Part shown: piece by piece, positions 1 through 7,462 of the stretch
Layout: each line of letters starts with the position of its first letter
Numbering within the stretch: position 1 is the first letter of the stretch
Assembly: GCA_017527905.1 (NCBI GenBank)
Contig: JAFXPK010000026.1
Location: 62,001-126,000, forward strand
Source: Paludibacteraceae bacterium
Lineage (GTDB): Bacteria; Bacteroidota; Bacteroidia; Bacteroidales; Paludibacteraceae
Reading direction: 5' to 3'
DNA length: 64,000 nt
Notes under the pieces: generated by a model
What the model saw: the letters and a program-made list of their open reading frames with translations, nothing else
The model's database searches: none
Told to the model about the DNA's origin: nothing
Made by a program: the position numbers and the translations under genes

Positions 1-329
1 TGCCTTAGCATGTCTACCGCCTCCTGCATGACATCGTAGTCGTTTTGCGACATGGGCATGTTCATGATGGAATAATCCTCCTCCGCGTAACGGTAGTACT
101 TGTGGTCGTACACCTCGATGGGCGCATTGTACCCTAGCTTGTCGGAGCGCATCATCTGTATGTCGCTTTGCACGGTGCGCACGGAAACCCCTTTGCTGAT
201 CCCCTCCATCTCGTAGAGCGCGTCGGAGCAGGCCTCGACTAAATCCTCGAGCGTCCACCGCCGATATGGGTTGCGTAGACAGTTGTCTATGGTCTTGTAG
301 CGTATCAACGCATTCTTGTTGGCTGGCAT
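1..329 (-). CDS. HTH/WYL-type transcriptional regulator, N-terminal part
   Basis: The reading frame starts at an ATG (complement of 327-329) and runs off the left edge after 109 residues. The N-terminus (MPANKNALIRYKTIDNCLRN) and the RRWTLEDLVEAC helix pair match the helix-turn-helix region of Bacteroidota WYL regulators, and the following VSVRTVQSDIQMMRS is the usual recognition-helix segment. The WYL sensor domain itself lies outside the window, so the class is inferred from the N-terminus alone. It diverges from the rtcB gene, with about 310 bp between the two starts. That arrangement suggests it may control rtcB, in the position that RtcR holds in proteobacterial RNA-repair operons. This regulatory link is an inference from position. 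Confidence 0.75.
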   Translation of the reverse strand, partial: MPANKNALIRYKTIDNCLRNPYRRWTLEDLVEACSDALYEMEGISKGVSVRTVQSDIQMMRSDKLGYNAPIEVYDHKYYRYAEEDYSIMNMPMSQNDYDVMQEAVDMLR

Positions 330-430
330 ATTTTTAATTGATATCTGATGGGTCTATAATTCATTTCGTGGAATGTTTGAATCTGTTTCGGGGTCGGTTT
401 ACGCGAATATACGTTACCACGTTCCCAATT

Positions 431-458
431 GTACAGACGCAATATTTTGCGTCTCTAC
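431..458. repeat. Dispersed palindrome, copy 1 (GTA.AGACGCAA arms)
   Basis: Two 12-nt arms (GTACAGACGCAA and TTGCGTCTCTAC) flank a 4-nt loop, with one C-C mismatch. A second, perfect copy lies at 22417-22444. Both are intergenic, so this is a dispersed REP-like element of the genome. The rest of the 330-638 gap holds the divergent promoter region of the WYL regulator and rtcB. I found no convincing gene there. Confidence 0.75.
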
Positions 459-638
459 GGTGACAATTATGCTAATATAACCTTTTCTGCAGAAAAAAAT
501 CCTTTCGAATGTAAAAAATTTTTTAGGTACGCAGAAAGATTGCGTAGTGGCATTCTTACTTTGCATCGTGAATCTTCCATTCGGGTTGTCGGGTGGGGTG
601 CCACAAGAAGAAAAGTGTAATTTAATAGATTGATAACG

Positions 639-1811
639 ATGGTAATAAAAACGATTAACAACCGCTTGGTTAAGATTTGGACCGACGATGTGGAGGAGTC
701 GGCCATGCGTCAGATTGAGAACCTGACCACCCTTCCGTTCCTCTTCCACCACCTGGCCATCATGCCTGACGTGCACGCTGGTATGGGTATGCCGATCGGT
801 GGTGTGCTCGCCTGCAAGGATGTTGTCATCCCTAATGCGGTGGGCGTTGATATCGGCTGCGGAATGTGCGCCGTGAAGACCAATTGGAAGGTGGGCGACA
901 TCCCTATGGATGTGCTCCGTAAGGAGATCATGAGGGGAATCCGCAAACGTATTCCTTTGGGTATGGACCACCACAAGGAGCCTCAGGACGAGCAATACTT
1001 GCCTCAAGGTTATGACATAGATAAGCTGGAGGTGGTGAACCGTCGCCAGCACTCCATCCGGCACGAGGTGGGTACGTTGGGAGGGGGTAACCACTTCATC
1101 GAGCTGCAGAAGGATGAGGAGGATACGCTTTGGATCATGATCCACTCGGGTTCGCGTAACTTAGGAAAGCAGGTGGGGGATTTCTACAACAAGCTGGCGG
1201 CTTCCCTGAACGAACGTTGGTATTCCAGCGTCGCCCCTGAGCTGCGTCTGCCTTTCCTGGCCCGTGGATGCAAGGAGTTCGGTATGTACTGGGAGGAGAT
1301 GAAGTATTGCATAGACTTCGCTTTGTGCAACCGTAGGCTGATGATGGAGCGTATCGAGGAGATCCTCGCGGATGCGCTCAAGGGTATCGAGTTCGAGCCG
1401 ATGATCAACATCGCCCACAACTACGCCGCTGTCGAGAACCACTTCGGGTCGGACGTCATCGTGCACCGCAAGGGCGCCACGCTTGCACGAGAGGGTGTCG
1501 TCGGTATCATCCCAGGCTCGCAGGGTACGGCTTCGTATATCGTCGAAGGCCTTGGCAACCCAGACTCGTTCTGCTCCTGCTCGCACGGTGCGGGTCGCGT
1601 CATGTCGCGCAAGATGGCCATCGATACGCTGGATATGCGACAGGAGGTGGAGATGCTGGAGGCGAAGGGTATCGTCCACGCCATCCGCTCCCAAGATGAT
1701 ATGCAGGAGGCCTCGGGTGCCTACAAGGACATCGATACGGTCATCGCCAACGAGGCGGATCTGGTCAGGGTGAAAACAAAATTGTTGCCGGTGGCGGTGA
1801 TCAAGGGGTGA
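639..1811 (+). CDS. rtcB: RtcB-family RNA-splicing/repair ligase
   Basis: This 390-residue RtcB ligase joins RNA 2',3'-cyclic phosphate or 3'-phosphate ends to 5'-OH ends through a GMP-activated histidine. All family landmarks are visible in order: DVHAGMGMPIGG, DIGCGMCAV (metal-binding Cys), LGGGNHFIEL, IHSGSRNLG, INIAHNYAA, GSQGTASYIVEG, and CSHGAGRVMSR, whose His is the guanylylated residue. The length fits compact bacterial RtcB proteins. I chose ATG 639 over an in-frame TTG three codons upstream. It diverges from a WYL regulator. Its 3' side is followed by a series of structured RNA elements and a RING/TerD protein instead of RtcA or archease. This neighbourhood suggests a dedicated RNA-repair module rather than general housekeeping. 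Confidence 0.95.
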   Translation: MVIKTINNRLVKIWTDDVEESAMRQIENLTTLPFLFHHLAIMPDVHAGMGMPIGGVLACKDVVIPNAVGVDIGCGMCAVKTNWKVGDIPMDVLRKEIMRGIRKRIPLGMDHHKEPQDEQYLPQGYDIDKLEVVNRRQHSIRHEVGTLGGGNHFIELQKDEEDTLWIMIHSGSRNLGKQVGDFYNKLAASLNERWYSSVAPELRLPFLARGCKEFGMYWEEMKYCIDFALCNRRLMMERIEEILADALKGIEFEPMINIAHNYAAVENHFGSDVIVHRKGATLAREGVVGIIPGSQGTASYIVEGLGNPDSFCSCSHGAGRVMSRKMAIDTLDMRQEVEMLEAKGIVHAIRSQDDMQEASGAYKDIDTVIANEADLVRVKTKLLPVAVIKG

Positions 1812-1901
1812 TGTGTCATCCGATTGATGTTTTAAAATACATTCACGATTTTTCCGTCATTATTTCGTGATTAAACAAAATGTATGTATTTTTACGTTCA
1901 T

Positions 1902-1987
1902 AAGACGGACTAAATGGTTCTTACTTCTATTAGTATGAGACCTTCGGGGCTCAAACAGGGCAGAACCGTGATTTCCGTCTTTTTTTA
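1902..1987 (+). ncRNA. Long structured hairpin with UUCG loop and T-run
   Basis: Nested complementary arms are visible: AAGACGGA (1902-1909) with TCCGTCTT (1974-1981), GGTTCT (1916-1921) with AGAACC (1962-1967), and TGAG-A-CC (1936-1942) with GG-G-CTCA (1947-1953), closing on a TTCG tetraloop. The outer arm runs into a T-run, so the element can also serve as an intrinsic terminator for rtcB. With three stacked stems it is much larger than a plain terminator and may be a small RNA in its own right. It ends two bases before the first tRNA-like element. Confidence 0.6.
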
Positions 1988-1988
1988 T

Positions 1989-2078
1989 GCGGCGGTAAGC
2001 TTTGTAATTGCCTCTTTCAAGGCCTAAACGTATGCTTACTCCTAATGGTTTCTGTTGGTTCGAATCCAACCCGCCGCT
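1989..2078 (+). ncRNA. tRNA-like element 1 (acceptor and T arm, no D arm)
   Basis: The 5' strand GCGGCGG (1989-1995) pairs perfectly with CCGCCGC (2071-2077), and the T arm is canonical: GTTGG, loop TTCGAAT, CCAAC (2054-2070). Bases between them do not form a standard D arm or 7-nt anticodon loop. Instead GTAAGC (1995-2000) pairs with GCTTAC (2034-2039), sharing G1995 with the acceptor, and encloses a small hairpin (GCCT, loop CTTTCA, AGGC, 2010-2023). The element therefore has the acceptor/T-arm half of a tRNA with a different body. CCA is not encoded. It is either a tRNA mimic associated with the ligase or a decayed tRNA gene. Its regular alternative pairing favours a mimic. Confidence 0.65.
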
Positions 2079-2089
2079 CGATACATACT

Positions 2090-2221
2090 GGTGCGGTAGC
2101 TCAATTGGTAGAGCAATGAGTTTTTGTGCCGAAATTTTCTTCTGACAATACCCATGGAAGGACTAATTGACTCATACTCATATTCCATCATGTGTTGGCA
2201 GTTCGAGCCTGCCCCGCACCT
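2090..2221 (+). ncRNA. tRNA-like element 2: tRNA with greatly enlarged anticodon region
   Basis: The acceptor arms GGTGCGG (2090-2096) and CCGCACC (2214-2220) pair over all 7 bp. Bases T8-A9, the D arm (GCTC, AATTGGTA, GAGC, 2099-2114, with G18G19 and A21) and the T arm (GGCAG, TTCGAGC, CTGCC, 2197-2213) are canonical, and GTGTT at 2192-2196 fits a 5-nt variable loop. Where a 17-nt anticodon arm should be there are about 76 nt. ATGAGT (2116-2121) can pair with ACTCAT at 2170-2175 or 2176-2181, or ATGAG imperfectly with ATCAT just before the variable loop. ATGGAA (2154-2159) can pair with TTCCAT (2183-2188). The extra segment is far too short for a group I intron. It could be a small-intron pre-tRNA or a tRNA mimic for the adjacent RtcB. 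Confidence 0.7.
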
Positions 2222-2228
2222 CAATAAC

Positions 2229-2289
2229 AAGGTCAAGGTTGGCATACTTCAGATCCTAGATTACAGTTCTATTGCTAACCAATTACCTT
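2229..2289 (+). ncRNA. Double-stem hairpin element, copy 1
   Basis: The outer arms are AAGGT (2229-2233) and ACCTT (2285-2289). The inner arms are GGTTGGCA (2237-2244) and TGCTAACC (2273-2280), separated from the outer ones by a small internal loop. Copy 2 at 3172-3231 keeps both stems with compensatory changes. It follows directly after tRNA-like element 2 and may be transcribed with it. Confidence 0.65.
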
Positions 2290-2315
2290 TTATAGTAATA
2301 AATAATTCTGAAAAT

Positions 2316-3164
2316 ATGGTAGAGTATTCATGTAAAAGATTGTGTTTCAGGGCTGATATTATTGAGCCATTGAAAGATACGGATTGTTTTACAATTCACA
2401 CTCCGAATGGAACATTTCAGATGACCAAGTCTGATTTTTATCGTGTATTCCATAATGTGGTCAAGTCGAAGAGTTATCAAGACAATCGTATATATCACAT
2501 GTCAAAACCGCCCCAAAAAGCGTTGCAATTTTTGAAAAGTGATTCTTCCGTGGATGTTCATACGGGAAAAAGTTCTTTTGTAGATTTGGTAGGAGAGGAT
2601 ATCCGTCAGAAAATCAAGGAAATTGCTATTTTATGGAAGACTTCTAGAAATAATCCCGCTATTGATGACGATGTCTTGAGACATTGGAAGTGCGTGATTG
2701 AGGAATGGATTGAAGATGAAGAAATGCCTTTAATTGTTAGGAAAGACACAAAATACAAAGGCCAGTCATTTATTCATCCTAGTGGTCGTGAAATAATTGT
2801 GAGTGATAATACATTTGCTATATGGGTCTACGGAAGATGTATGAACCATGAAATATATACTCTTAAAGAATTGAAGGAGAAACTCTTTAATAATGAAATT
2901 CCAATGGTATATATGCTGACATCTGAAATTAGAGAAAAAGCTAAATATACGAGACCTCTGGGTGCCTTTTCTCTGCCCATTTGGAAAGTCTGTCATATTG
3001 ATTCTGTTGGTTTTAATAGTAATAAAACTATTGATGAAATTGATATTACAGACATAAAAAATCATTTTAGGAAATACGCTAGTCCGTATAATATTTTTGT
3101 GCTTCCAAAAGAAATCGGTGATTTGGGAGAAATACAAGTTTTTATTGATGTTCAAAGAATGTGA
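2316..3164 (+). CDS. Unknown AT-rich protein, possible nuclease-like C-terminus
   Basis: This 282-residue protein has no assigned function. An N-terminal segment (MTKSDFYRVFHNVVKSKSY, near residues 40-60) resembles a short conserved segment I recall from small Bacteroidota hypotheticals. The C-terminal half has a spaced pattern FIHPSGREIIVSDNTFAIW, then WKVCHIDSVG, then NHF, SPYNIF and LGEIQVFI. His, Cys and Asp in such a setting are compatible with an HNH-like or other nuclease, but I cannot show catalysis. ATG 2316 is chosen because the upstream in-frame sequence lies inside the tRNA-like RNA and hairpin. The gene is much more AT-rich than rtcB and the RING/TerD gene on either side and is bracketed by two copies of the hairpin element. 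It therefore looks like an inserted cassette, or a cargo gene of the RNA locus. Confidence 0.7.
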   Translation: MVEYSCKRLCFRADIIEPLKDTDCFTIHTPNGTFQMTKSDFYRVFHNVVKSKSYQDNRIYHMSKPPQKALQFLKSDSSVDVHTGKSSFVDLVGEDIRQKIKEIAILWKTSRNNPAIDDDVLRHWKCVIEEWIEDEEMPLIVRKDTKYKGQSFIHPSGREIIVSDNTFAIWVYGRCMNHEIYTLKELKEKLFNNEIPMVYMLTSEIREKAKYTRPLGAFSLPIWKVCHIDSVGFNSNKTIDEIDITDIKNHFRKYASPYNIFVLPKEIGDLGEIQVFIDVQRM

Positions 3165-3171
3165 TTTAAAC

Positions 3172-3231
3172 AAGGTCAAGGTCAGCATACTTCAAATCAG
3201 AATTGTAGTTTCTCTGCTGACCCATTACCTT
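3172..3231 (+). ncRNA. Double-stem hairpin element, copy 2
   Basis: The same architecture as copy 1: AAGGT (3172-3176) pairs with ACCTT (3227-3231), and GGTCAGCA (3180-3187) with TGCTGACC (3215-3222). Relative to copy 1 the inner stem changes T-A to C-G and G-T to A-T, so pairing is preserved while sequence drifts. It lies just after the unknown gene and 16 bp before the RING/TerD gene, so it may act in that gene's leader. Confidence 0.65.
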
Positions 3232-3247
3232 TTAAATTTTTAATGTT

Positions 3248-5515
3248 ATGGATAACAATGTTTTAACAAAAGTGGCCTTGCGCTACAAGGCGGTGTTCCT
3301 GGATGTGAATCGTGCGGATATCAACCTGCAGTCGGAGGCGACCGCTCCCGTCTTGGCGCTCGTCCGCCGTCTGCAGGAGAATGGTTACTGCGTCAGCGAG
3401 GAGTTGCTCCACGCACTGAACAACGTCCCTGTGGATCGCCTCGCGGAGATCACTTCGTGCATCAATGAGGTGATGGGTGTGCAACTCAACTGGACCCCTC
3501 TCGTTAAGGGTTGGGATGTGCCTACGGGTGAATCCTTGGCCGATCATCTCATCACGTGGGTCGCTAATATCTTTGGCAAGAAGGCTGGTTTCAAAGGCAC
3601 TACATTGCCTTGCGGTCACCTGATCCCGGAGGGTACTTTCCCCCTGGAACGCTATAACGGATGCCCTTTCTGCGGCAAGCCTTTCGAAACGTCCGACTTT
3701 GTCTACAAGGGGCAGGGTAGCAAACTGAAGGAACTGCGCCTCTTCACGATGGAGGATATGGTGTATGTGTTCCGCTCGCTCCTGACGTCCGCCACACCGC
3801 TGGATGGTACGCAGCAGGATTCGTTGAGCCAGTTGTTGAGGCTCTTCCCGCTGCCTGACGATGTCGAGGTCACGATGAAGGAGACCGCCATGCTCGTCAT
3901 CAGGATGCTGGTGGAGCAGGGTAGGGCTGACGAGGCGATGCGCTTCCTGAAGACTCCGACCGACATCCTCCGCTACCTCTGGTTCGAGAAGACGGGCTTC
4001 GCGCAGATCATCGAGCCGAAGACGCTTGTGGCCCACGCCAGCAAGTTATACTTCCACATGTGGGGACCGCTCGACAGAAGTCAGGACGCGGCCATTGACA
4101 TGAAGCGTAAGCTGATGCTGAAGTACGATCGCAAGGCTTGCCTGCGTGTGGCGAAGTGGCTGAACGATATCCCGATGACGGCTGTTCAGTCGGCCGAGAA
4201 CATGAACCCGAAGCGTGGCATGTGGGTGCGCATGATCCGTGCGCTCCGCTTGGGCGAATACTCCCGCAAGAAGGGCTTCGACCGCTTGGCGGAGATCCTC
4301 GATGTCTTCTACAAGCAAGACTATTCCACATGGCAGGGGCGTGTCGACAAGGCTCGTTCCGCGAATGATGCGGAGGCTACGCTGGCGCTGCTGAGGGAGC
4401 GTCCGGGACTCTTTGCCCGTTGCCTCTTCGCTTCTATGTTGCGCTTCGGTACAGACAAGACGCTGGCGGCCTTCTCGGAGGTTGAGGATCGTATGCCTGC
4501 CCGCTTGCTGCTCTCGCTCTGCAATGCGGCGGAGACCTACTTCGACCCGAAGGCGGAACGTCTGGCTCGCCCTATCACGGGGGGTGTCAAAACGATTGAG
4601 CCGAATAAACTGCTGGTGCTCTACGACGAGGAGACCCTCCAAGGAATGATGGAGGCGATCAAAACGCTCTACCGACGTTCCATGAACAAACGTTTTGCGG
4701 CGCAACCGTGTGAGGCGAAGCGCATCTATATCGATCCTTCGCTCTATAATATCCCTGTGAGCGTGGGCGACCGTTCCGCCACCATCCAGGACGCCTCCTG
4801 CGCATTGATGGGTACGCGCTTTCCGGTGTCGGGCGATGCGGTGCGACTCTTCCTCCACTGGGGAAAAGGTCTCGGTTGCCGCCCGATCGATATGGACTTG
4901 AGCTGCCGTGTCGCCTTGCCGAACAACCAAATCGCGGAGTGCGCCTACTACAGCCTGACCTGCGTGGGGGCGAAACACTCGGGCGACATCCGTTGGGTGC
5001 CAAAAGGCGAGATGGGTACGGCCGAGTACATCGAGCTCTCCCTCCCTGAGTTGGAGGCTGCCGGCGCCACGTACGTGACCTTCACTTGCAACGCCTACTC
5101 CTCGGGTACGCTCTCGCCAAACCTCATGGTGGGTTGGATGGATTCCGCCTACAAGATGAAGGTGTCGGAGGAGACAGGTGTGGCCTACGACCCGTCGTGC
5201 GTGCAGCACATGGTGCGCATCAGTGAGGGGAACCTCACCAAGGGATTGGTTTTCGGTGTGCTGGATGTGGCGAAGCGTGAGATCATCTGGCTTGAGATGC
5301 CTTTCACGGCGCAGACGTTGCGGGGAGCGGACAGTGCCTCCATCGAGGCGTTGCTCCATAGGCTGGAGAACAAAATCACGGTGGGCCAGCTCCTCGACAT
5401 CAAGGCGGAGGCGCAACACCTCGAACGGGTGGAGCGTGCCGACGAGGCCGATGAAGCCTACACCTACGAGTGGGCGCTCAACCCGGCGGAGGTGACGAAA
5501 CTGTTGGCGGGGTGA
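3248..5515 (+). CDS. RING-like zinc finger / helical / TerD-like protein
   Basis: This 755-residue protein resembles what I recall as the MXAN_6230/SCO0854 RING-domain family, known from Ter-linked stress systems. Residues C122, H124, C139 and C142 form a compact zinc-binding CGH...CPFC site. The long middle part is rich in alpha helices. Residues from about 545 to 690 (DLSCRVALPNNQIAECAYY, HSGDIRW, YIELSLPEL, FGVLDVAKREIIWLEMPF) follow the TerD beta-sandwich pattern. No catalytic motif is seen, so a binding or scaffold role is likely. Its moderately GC-rich codon use matches rtcB, not the AT-rich gene between them, so the original unit was probably rtcB, the RNAs and this gene. How it acts on RNA repair is unknown. 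Confidence 0.75.
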   Translation: MDNNVLTKVALRYKAVFLDVNRADINLQSEATAPVLALVRRLQENGYCVSEELLHALNNVPVDRLAEITSCINEVMGVQLNWTPLVKGWDVPTGESLADHLITWVANIFGKKAGFKGTTLPCGHLIPEGTFPLERYNGCPFCGKPFETSDFVYKGQGSKLKELRLFTMEDMVYVFRSLLTSATPLDGTQQDSLSQLLRLFPLPDDVEVTMKETAMLVIRMLVEQGRADEAMRFLKTPTDILRYLWFEKTGFAQIIEPKTLVAHASKLYFHMWGPLDRSQDAAIDMKRKLMLKYDRKACLRVAKWLNDIPMTAVQSAENMNPKRGMWVRMIRALRLGEYSRKKGFDRLAEILDVFYKQDYSTWQGRVDKARSANDAEATLALLRERPGLFARCLFASMLRFGTDKTLAAFSEVEDRMPARLLLSLCNAAETYFDPKAERLARPITGGVKTIEPNKLLVLYDEETLQGMMEAIKTLYRRSMNKRFAAQPCEAKRIYIDPSLYNIPVSVGDRSATIQDASCALMGTRFPVSGDAVRLFLHWGKGLGCRPIDMDLSCRVALPNNQIAECAYYSLTCVGAKHSGDIRWVPKGEMGTAEYIELSLPELEAAGATYVTFTCNAYSSGTLSPNLMVGWMDSAYKMKVSEETGVAYDPSCVQHMVRISEGNLTKGLVFGVLDVAKREIIWLEMPFTAQTLRGADSASIEALLHRLENKITVGQLLDIKAEAQHLERVERADEADEAYTYEWALNPAEVTKLLAG

Positions 5516-5595
5516 TTTTTATAAACTGACGGTCCACGAGACTGAATGTAATGAAAAACAACAAAATTTATTGTTTATAAATAATTAAATTAACG

Positions 5596-6492
5596 ATGCA
5601 AAACGACAGAGATATAATAAAAAAACTAGAGTCAATAGATCTTAATGATGTTAATATAGAATATATTAGAGCTTTGTTATTCCAACTAAAATCCGTTCAG
5701 TCAATAAAATCTGAACTGAGTCCTGAAAATATTATCATACGTTGCAGAAGAGGAAGAAATTATACATCACGAAAAGATATGAGTTATAAACCACTATGCT
5801 TATGCCAATCCTATCAAAGAGCAACATTGCCAAATCAAACTGCTTTTTATGGAGTGCTATCTGATGACGTAGACCATTGGGAAAATGCAAGAGCTATTGG
5901 TATAAGCGAATGTTCTGCTCTTTCTGATGTAGAGTCTGGTAGAGAATATATGTCGGTTTCCCTTTGGAAAATAAAAGAACCCATTACAACATATTGTATA
6001 GTGTCTTCAAATTCATATCTGGATGTGGATGTTTCTGGTAACAGATTATTAGGAGACTTAAGAAATTTTTATACAAATAAATTTCCTGACAATGAAGATG
6101 CTTCATCTGCTTCAGACTTTATTGTAAGGGAATTTAGCAAACTTGTTCCTGAAGGACATGATTGTGAGTATAAAATATCTGCAACGTGGGCAGATATGAT
6201 TTTAAACACGGTTGGGTTCGAAGCTATTGCATACCCATCGGTACAATTAGGAGGGCAAGCTGGTTTAAATTTTGCATTACGACCAGAAGTGGCAGATTCT
6301 AAGCTAATACTAGATAAAATTATATCTTTTTGTTTGTATAAAAGTAAAAAATCTAAGGAAATTAACGAGGTTTGGGAGTCATACTTTGATTGTATCAATA
6401 AATGTATGGTAAAAAATAATAATTTGTTGTCGGATTTGAAAGAAGTGAGTTATAAATTAGGAGTAAATGCTAATGAATTGCAATTGTTGTAA
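5596..6492 (+). CDS. RES-like domain protein
   Basis: This 298-residue AT-rich protein has the pattern of RES-type ADP-ribosyltransferase-like folds: an early Arg (IIIRCRRG), a substrate-loop segment TAFYGV, an ISECSAL segment supplying a Glu, SDFIVREFSKL, YKISATWAD, and near the C-terminus EAIAYPSVQLGG followed by NFALRPEVAD. In known RES toxins that last pattern precedes the end of the domain. No adjacent Xre-type antitoxin is visible on either side, which is unusual for a RES toxin. It could therefore be an orphan toxin, an inactive relative, or a domain working with the RNA-repair locus upstream. The assignment comes from motif reading and is uncertain. Confidence 0.55.
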   Translation: MQNDRDIIKKLESIDLNDVNIEYIRALLFQLKSVQSIKSELSPENIIIRCRRGRNYTSRKDMSYKPLCLCQSYQRATLPNQTAFYGVLSDDVDHWENARAIGISECSALSDVESGREYMSVSLWKIKEPITTYCIVSSNSYLDVDVSGNRLLGDLRNFYTNKFPDNEDASSASDFIVREFSKLVPEGHDCEYKISATWADMILNTVGFEAIAYPSVQLGGQAGLNFALRPEVADSKLILDKIISFCLYKSKKSKEINEVWESYFDCINKCMVKNNNLLSDLKEVSYKLGVNANELQLL

Positions 6493-6555
6493 TAAATGCG
6501 TCATACACTCAAATATATTGCGGAACTTTTCCTATCTGCCACGAAGACAGGGCAA

Positions 6556-6624
6556 ACATTTCGGTATTTTCGTACGAATTGGCTAAAAACATTTCCGTAT
6601 TTTCGGACTTTTTTGGCTAAAAAA
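6556..6624. repeat. Imperfect tandem repeat in spacer
   Basis: Two roughly 33-35-nt units begin ACATTTCGGTATTTTCG and ACATTTCCGTATTTTCGG, and both end in TTGGCTAAAA. They lie in the non-coding stretch between the RES-like gene and the nitroreductase. No function is evident. A remnant of a decayed gene is possible. Confidence 0.5.
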
Positions 6625-6763
6625 TTTTGGTAAAATATGTTATTGAACTGATTTTTAGGTGGATGTGCGATGAAGGAATGCTTGATCTCAGAATAATAAT
6701 GTTCATTAGGTTGTCTTTTGAAAATAATCCGTATATTGCATTGAATTATCGAGACACCATGTT

Positions 6764-7462
6764 ATGGATATGACGAAAGATGTATATGAAGCTATCAAGG
6801 CCCGTCACAGCGTAAGGGCTTACAAGGAATTGCCTCTGTCGGAGGAGGCGGTCAAGGCGTTGGAAGAGGAGATCGCTGCCATCACCCGCGAGAACCAACT
6901 GCACATTCAGCTGATCCTGAACGAACCGAAGGCTTTTCAGGGTACCATCGCCAAGTACGGTAAGTTCCGCCATGTGGGTAACTACCTCGTGATGGCGGGT
7001 CCTAAGTCGGATGACCTCGACGAACGGGTGGGGTACTACGGTGAGCGCTTGGTGCTCTTGGCCCAGATGTTGGGTCTGAACACCTGTTGGGTGGGACTCA
7101 GCTACTCTAAGGTGCCCGGCACGTATGTGCTTGATGAGGGTGAAAGGATCGCTTGTTACATCTCCATCGGCTATGGTGAGACGCAGGGCGTCGCCCATAA
7201 GATCAAACGGGTGGATCAGGTGAGCAATGTCAGCGAGAGTACCCCTTCCTGGTTCAGGGCGGGTGTCGAGGCGGCGCTGCTCGCTCCTACGGCGGTCAAC
7301 CAACAGAAGTTCTCGTTCGAGTATGTAGGACAACAGGAGGGGCGCCATCTGGTACGCGCCAAGAGGGGCTTCTCCCTAATCGGCTACACACGGATAGACT
7401 TGGGCATCGCCAAGTATCACTTCGAACTGGGTGCCGGTAAGGATAATTTTGAGTGGATATGA
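6764..7462 (+). CDS. Nitroreductase-fold oxidoreductase
   Basis: This 232-residue protein is probably an FMN-dependent nitroreductase of the putative TM-nitroreductase type. The N-terminal AIKARHSVRAYKELPLSEE carries the FMN-contacting Arg-His-Ser-Val-Arg segment, YYGERLVLLAQMLGLNTCWVG is the usual central helix, and PSWFRAGVEAALLAPTAVNQQKFSF is the second phosphate/flavin segment. The gene opens a run of same-strand genes extending to about 10.6 kb. Its stop overlaps the next start as ATGA. Substrate is unknown. Confidence 0.85.
   Translation: MDMTKDVYEAIKARHSVRAYKELPLSEEAVKALEEEIAAITRENQLHIQLILNEPKAFQGTIAKYGKFRHVGNYLVMAGPKSDDLDERVGYYGERLVLLAQMLGLNTCWVGLSYSKVPGTYVLDEGERIACYISIGYGETQGVAHKIKRVDQVSNVSESTPSWFRAGVEAALLAPTAVNQQKFSFEYVGQQEGRHLVRAKRGFSLIGYTRIDLGIAKYHFELGAGKDNFEWI

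Noticed and set aside
429..620. Short plus-strand frame between the WYL and rtcB genes
   Set aside because: It overlaps the dispersed palindrome, has no homology-like motif and lies in the divergent promoter gap.
2121..2186. Group I intron in tRNA-like element 2
   Set aside because: The extra sequence is about 60 nt; group I introns need well over 200 nt and conserved P/Q/R/S segments, none of which are present.
6493..6763. Decayed gene in the spacer before the nitroreductase
   Set aside because: Frames are short and only a weak tandem repeat is visible, so no specific family could be supported.
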